NCBI GenBank assembly: GCA_963929535.1
Contig: CAWVIZ010000011.1
Coordinates: forward strand, 186,001 to 250,000
DNA from: Pullilachnospira sp963929535
GTDB taxonomy: Bacteria; Bacillota; Clostridia; Lachnospirales; Lachnospiraceae
Direction: 5' to 3'
DNA length: 64,000 nt
Shown: positions 60,539 to 64,000 of the stretch, in pieces
How positions within the stretch are numbered: the first letter of the stretch is position 1
How the letters are laid out: each line of letters opens with the position of its first letter
Notes under the pieces: model-generated
Databases searched by the model: none
What the model was told of the DNA's origin: nothing
What the model saw: only the letters and a program-made list of their open reading frames with translations
Position numbers and translations under genes: made by a program

Positions 60539-61788
60539 ATGAAGAAGTATACGATTGCAGTTGCCGGTACCGGCTATGTGGGATTATCCCTCGCGGTGCT
60601 GCTGGCACAACACAATAAGGTCTATGCCGTGGACATCGTCCCGGAAAAAGTGGAGCTTATCAATAATCGAAAGTCCCCGATTCAGGATGAGTATATCGAG
60701 AAATACCTGGCTGAGAAGGAACTGGATTTGACCGCAACGCTGGATGCCGAGAGCGCCTATAGCACTGCGGACTTTGTTGTTATTGCGGCTCCGACCAATT
60801 ACGATTCCGTTACCCAGCACTTCAATACGACGGCTGTGGAAAATGTGATCGAGTTGGTCATGAAGGCGAATCCGAGCGCAATCATGGTTATCAAGTCCAC
60901 CGTGCCGGTTGGATATACGGCTTCCGTCCGGGAGAAGTACAACTGCAAGAGCATCATCTTCAGTCCCGAGTTTTTGCGCGAGTCCAAGGCGCTGTACGAT
61001 AATTTGTTCCCCAGCAGGATAATCGTCGGCACAGATGTGGAGGATGAACGACTGACACAGGCCGCGCACACCTTCGCCGAGCTGCTCCAAGAGGGCGCAG
61101 TCAAAGAGAACATCGACACGCTGTTCATGGGCTTCACTGAGGCAGAGGCGGTCAAGCTGTTCGCCAATACCTATCTGGCTCTGCGAGTTGCATACTTCAA
61201 TGAACTCGATACCTACGCAGAGAGCAAAGGGTCTGAACACAAAGCAGATCATTGAGGGCGTGTGCCTCGACCCGCGTATCGGAACGCACTACAACAATCC
61301 CAGCTTTGGGTATGGCGGGTACTGCCTGCCCAAAGACACCAAGCAGCTGCTGGCCAACTACGCAGGATGTGCCTCAGAACATGATGTCGGCTATCGTGGA
61401 CAGCAATAGGACACGGAAGGATTTTATCGCAGACCGTGTGCTGCGTTTAGCCGGGTACTACGGCTACGGCGAGGACAACCAGTGGGATAAGAGCTATGAG
61501 AAGAACGTCGTCATCGGAGTCTTCCGGCTGACCATGAAGAGTAACTCCGACAACTTCCGCCAGAGCAGTATCCAGGGCGTCATGAAGCGTGTGAAGGCGA
61601 AGGGCGCAACCGTGGTGATCTATGAGCCGACGCTGGAAGATGGCGAGAAGTTCTTCGGAAGCGTCGTAGTCAATGATCTGGAGAAATTCAAACAGATGAG
61701 CGACGCCATCATCGCAAACAGGTACGATGGGTGCCTTGATGATGTGAAAGAGAAAGTATACACAAGGGACCTGTTCGGCAGGGACTGA
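60539..61788 (+). pseudogene. UDP-glucose/GDP-mannose 6-dehydrogenase with two frameshifts
   Basis: The protein would oxidise a nucleotide sugar to its uronic acid for exopolysaccharide. The first frame (60539-61255) has YTIAVAGTGYVGLSLAVLLA, FVVIAAPTNYDS, SIIFSPEFLRES and the KLFANTYLALRVAYFNELD helix. The frame then moves by one base at AAAGGGTCT (about 61225), giving GLNTKQIIEGVCLDPRIG and the catalytic Cys in GYGGYCLPKDTKQL. It moves by one more near GCAGGATG (about 61366), giving VPQNMMSAIVDSNRTRKDF to the stop. Each can be explained by one inserted base. As it stands it cannot make the enzyme. GAGGAG precedes the ATG. Confidence 0.88.
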
Positions 61789-61855
61789 CGAAAGAACTGA
61801 TTGAGAAAGAATTGGAAATGATAATGAAATTAACATATGAAGGAGGGATTAGCAA

Positions 61856-62416
61856 ATGAACACATCAGTATACAATAAAACATATAAGCGTACTGTGAAT
61901 AAGTCTGCAATCCCGACATGTAATATTTTAGGCGTGGATATTGCAGCTATTGATATGCAGTGGCTGGTTAATTTCCTCAACGAAAATATAAGCGATTTAT
62001 CCGGTGATTACATATGTGTGTCTAATGTGCATACCACAGTGACGGCGTATGAAGATGAGGAGTACCGAAAGGTACAAAACGGTGGAATATTGGCAATACC
62101 GGATGGCGGTCCTCTTTCCTCAGTCGGCCAGAAGCGTGGGTTCAAGAACATGAAACGAACTACTGGGCCGAGCCTGATGGGAGAGATTTTCAAAATCTCT
62201 GCTGCTAAAGGATATCGGCATTATTTTTATGGTTCAATAGATGAGACTTTGGAAAAGTTATATTCGGTACTAGAAGAAACGTATCCCGGTATTCAGATAG
62301 CGGGAATGTACAGTCCTCCATTCCGTCCTATGACAGAAGATGAAGATAAGGCGATTGTTGAACGGATAAATGAGACAACTTCAACTTTTGTGAGATACTT
62401 CAGATACTTGGAGTAA
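61856..62416 (+). pseudogene. Truncated WecG/TagA/CpsF-family glycosyltransferase
   Basis: A 186-codon frame that matches the first three quarters of the family, which adds N-acetylmannosamine(uronic) or related sugars to lipid-linked glycan. ILGVDIAAIDMQWLVNFLNE, YICVSNVHTTVTAYEDEEY, ILAIPDGGPLSSVGQKRG and YFYGSIDETLEKLYSVLEE are characteristic. After KAIVERINETTSTFV the similarity ends (RYFRYLE then stop), losing the C-terminal G-A-P-K-Q-E motif region. The stop lies exactly at GTAATTC (62413), a possible end of the IS66 remnant that follows, which likely truncated it. AAGGAGGG precedes the ATG. Confidence 0.8.
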
Positions 62417-62530
62417 TTCACTTCCTATCCGGTTCTCGGGATTGCAAAAGCTACGCTTCAATCTCATATCTTTGGTCGCTGCTGCTGTACCTGGTTACTC
62501 CAAAATCTCACATTGGAGGAGATGAATCAA

Positions 62531-62887
62531 ATGAGTACAACTTCAAATGATGAACATTGGTTAAATCTGATCACCCAGTGCAGATCCAGCGGGCTTACCG
62601 ACCGCCAATGGTGCATAGAAAACGGGATCCCTGTCAGCACATTTTACTATCACGTCCGGGCTTTACGCAAAAAAGCCTGTAAGGTTCCGGAAGCAGTGGA
62701 TGCTGCCGCACAGAAACAGGAAGTTGTCCAGATCTCACTCTGGGAAAAGGAACAGCATTCAGATACCGTAGCTTTCCATACGCCCTCGATCTGTCTGGAA
62801 ATGCAGGGCATCCGTATCGAGATCCATGAACAGGCCGGGGCGGATGTGATCCGGAATACTCTTCTTGCCCTGCGGCAGCTTTGTTAG
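62531..62887 (+). CDS. IS66-family TnpA-like accessory protein
   Basis: A 118-residue protein of IS66 elements with an N-terminal helix-turn-helix: WLNLITQCRSSGLTDRQWCI, ENGIPVSTFYYHVRALRKKA. The C-terminal part (SICLEMQGIRIEIHEQAGAD, TLLALRQLC) is also typical. It assists transposition with TnpB and TnpC. I chose ATG 62531 because GGAGGAG lies 10 bases before. The downstream TnpB is cut off and TnpC is absent, so the element is dead. 62417-62530 is its left non-coding part. Confidence 0.85.
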   Translation: MSTTSNDEHWLNLITQCRSSGLTDRQWCIENGIPVSTFYYHVRALRKKACKVPEAVDAAAQKQEVVQISLWEKEQHSDTVAFHTPSICLEMQGIRIEIHEQAGADVIRNTLLALRQLC

Positions 62888-63060
62888 GTGAATTGTCCGG
62901 TGTGGCCAAATTTTTCCTTGTGACAGGCTATACCGATATGCGAAAAAGTATCGATGGCCTGATGGCAATCGTTCGGGATACCTATGAATTAGATCCCTAC
63001 AGCAATTCCCTGTTTTTTTTCTGCGGCAGACGCTGTGACCGGATCAAAGCGCTTGTATAA
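62881..63060 (+). pseudogene. IS66-family TnpB, truncated
   Basis: Starting at TTG 62881, overlapping tnpA, it reads LGELSGVAKFFLVTGYTDMR, SIDGLMAIVRDTY, LDPYSNSLFFFCGRRCDRIK, clearly TnpB of IS66, whose normal length is about 115 residues. After DRIKAL the frame runs into new sequence and stops (Val-stop) at 63060. The break coincides with the start of the palindromic TTCCGA repeats of the next element, which probably inserted here. Confidence 0.85.
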
Positions 63061-63180
63061 TTCCGATGTCGGAATTAATGCAGTTATTCCGATTTTTCAA
63101 TTATTCCGACAGAATCGCATGATGATATATTTTTGTTAAAAACAGTTGAAAAATATCGGAATAAGTATTCTCCTATTCTA
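63055..63180 (+). repeat. Cluster of TTCCGA inverted and direct repeats, possible recombinase end
   Basis: AATTCCGATGTCGGAATT is a palindrome at 63060; TTATTCCGA recurs at 63084 and 63102, and ATCGGAATAA (its inverse) near 63158. Such short inverted motifs next to a tyrosine recombinase gene are like the ends or accessory sites of recombinase-mobilised elements. It starts exactly where TnpB is broken. Confidence 0.6.
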
Positions 63181-63205
63181 TATCAAATATAGGGAGGAAA
63201 ATACT

Positions 63206-64000
63206 ATGCAAACAGCAAACATCATCCCGGAATGGGACACACTAGCGGAAGCATTGAAAGTTGGATTAGGCTACTCTGACGCTACATTAAAAAGAACGAG
63301 ACATACTTACAATGTATTCATAAGAGATTATTGTGATACAAAGGGAGGTGATGCCGGAAACGTTATAAAACAGGGAATTGTGCGAACCGGAGATGCCTAT
63401 GAGTCAGAAATGATTTCAAAAGATAAGCTTCTCCGAATCAGAAGGCTTGCATTCAGAATGCTGCAGTTAATAGAAACGGGACATATCACCTGGAAATGCG
63501 CACCATTATACGGGAAAAAGTATGGCAATGATGCGAATGAAACTCTGCTCAGAGCATTTGTCGCGAGCGAGCAAAGAGAAAGTAGACATGCCGAATCTAT
63601 AATAAAGCGGGATGAAAACATAATCAGGCAGTATATTTTATATGCAGAAAAAAATGGAATCCGCATTCTTGAAGCTGATGCACAAAATATGCTGGATTTT
63701 TTATCTCATATGAAAAAACTGCGGCCAGCGGGACTTCATAGTACTGCATCTGCATTGAAACACTTTTATGCTTACCTGATTGAGAATGAGAATGCACAGC
63801 CTAACATTCTTGCCGCAATAAAAGCATGGGATACACCGCATAAACGAATTTATGGGATTCTCACAGACGTCGAAAGGGAAAAATTGTTAGATGCTGCGGA
63901 TGGAGATTCTGATATCGGGAAGCGTGATAAAGCTATCTTGCTGCTTGCCATGGATTGCGGTTTAAGAAGTTCTGATCTGTGTAACTTGAAGCTTAGGGAT
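63206..64000 (+). CDS. Tyrosine recombinase/integrase (3' end outside window)
   Basis: The frame is open for 265 codons to the last base. It begins MQTANIIPEWDTLAEALKVG after GGGAGGAAA. Residues about 110-210 look like a core-binding SAM-like domain (QYILYAEKNGIRILEADAQN, LHSTASALKHFYAYLIENEN). The catalytic domain begins at YGILTDVEREKLLDAADGDS, and the first catalytic Arg lies in AILLLAMDCGLRSSDLCNLK. The remaining catalytic residues lie beyond the window. The long N-terminal part suggests a transposon-type recombinase (Tn554 or RIT-like) and not XerC/D; this is inference. GC content is low. Confidence 0.85.
   Translation, partial: MQTANIIPEWDTLAEALKVGLGYSDATLKRTRHTYNVFIRDYCDTKGGDAGNVIKQGIVRTGDAYESEMISKDKLLRIRRLAFRMLQLIETGHITWKCAPLYGKKYGNDANETLLRAFVASEQRESRHAESIIKRDENIIRQYILYAEKNGIRILEADAQNMLDFLSHMKKLRPAGLHSTASALKHFYAYLIENENAQPNILAAIKAWDTPHKRIYGILTDVEREKLLDAADGDSDIGKRDKAILLLAMDCGLRSSDLCNLKLRD

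Noticed and set aside
1..64000. tRNA or rRNA genes
   Set aside because: I looked for CCA-ended cloverleaf sequences and rRNA-like blocks in the gaps and saw none; a tRNA scan would be needed to be certain.

Overview
The window is about 64 kb of GC-rich, tightly packed chromosome that looks like a spore-forming Gram-positive Clostridia of the Lachnospiraceae type (inference). The support is spoIIM and spoVB homologues, a T-box leader on tyrS, Rrf2-iscS-iscU-mnmA and gap-pgk-tpi gene orders, strong Shine-Dalgarno sites and an SPKTG sorting signal. I found no rRNA, tRNA or CRISPR array.

Layout. 1-2.3 kb: end of a KtrA/TrkA potassium regulator, then a PiT phosphate transporter with its DUF47 partner. 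2.3-6.3 kb (minus): cobalt ECF operon cbiM-N-Q-O-K under a cobalamin riboswitch; cbiO and cbiK form one reading frame. 6.6-13.3 kb (plus): tetrapyrrole operon hemA, precorrin-2 dehydrogenase, hemC, cobA-hemD, hemB, hemL. Together these two loci make uroporphyrinogen III and precorrin-2 and bring in and insert cobalt for B12. 13.3-20 kb: membrane MutS-like ATPase, RNase HI, an eroded nuclease-like gene, and an XRE/PLDc_N/ABC-2 exporter operon. 20-25.5 kb: T-box tyrS, alaS, rpsU. 25.6-38 kb: GNAT, CmpB-like membrane protein, CapA-like protein, D,D-carboxypeptidase, GH13 with AraC regulator, spoIIM, xerD, DAHP synthase, spoVB. 37.7-41.8 kb: Rrf2, iscS, iscU, mnmA, PHP phosphatase. 41.9-45.1 kb: gap, pgk, tpiA. 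45.5-49.4 kb: homoserine dehydrogenase and a polar amino-acid ABC importer whose binding protein has its domains in circularly permuted order. 49.5-64 kb: accessory region with a short MITE-like element, a YREK (IS4-type) insertion sequence, an exopolysaccharide/cell-surface locus (Wzz, BY-kinase, inactive-looking SGNH protein, frameshifted LCP protein, class B sortase and an SPKTG substrate, fucokinase/GDP-fucose enzyme), then decaying ugd and wecG genes, an IS66 remnant and a tyrosine recombinase running off the end.

Two families of palindromic repeats are scattered through the window. Family A is a 143-192 bp multi-hairpin element with termini GTAACAGTTCAGCC; two copies have perfect 8-bp target duplications and one a 7/8 match, so it behaves like a MITE. 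Solo copies of its terminal hairpin sit just after stop codons. Family B is a unit of about 135 bp that occurs singly, nested inside a family A copy, and as a tandem array between the tyrS T-box and tyrS.

The best candidates for something undescribed are the permuted binding protein, the in-frame CbiO-CbiK polypeptide with an internal ribosome binding site, the family A/B repeats, and the sortase/LCP/BY-kinase surface locus.
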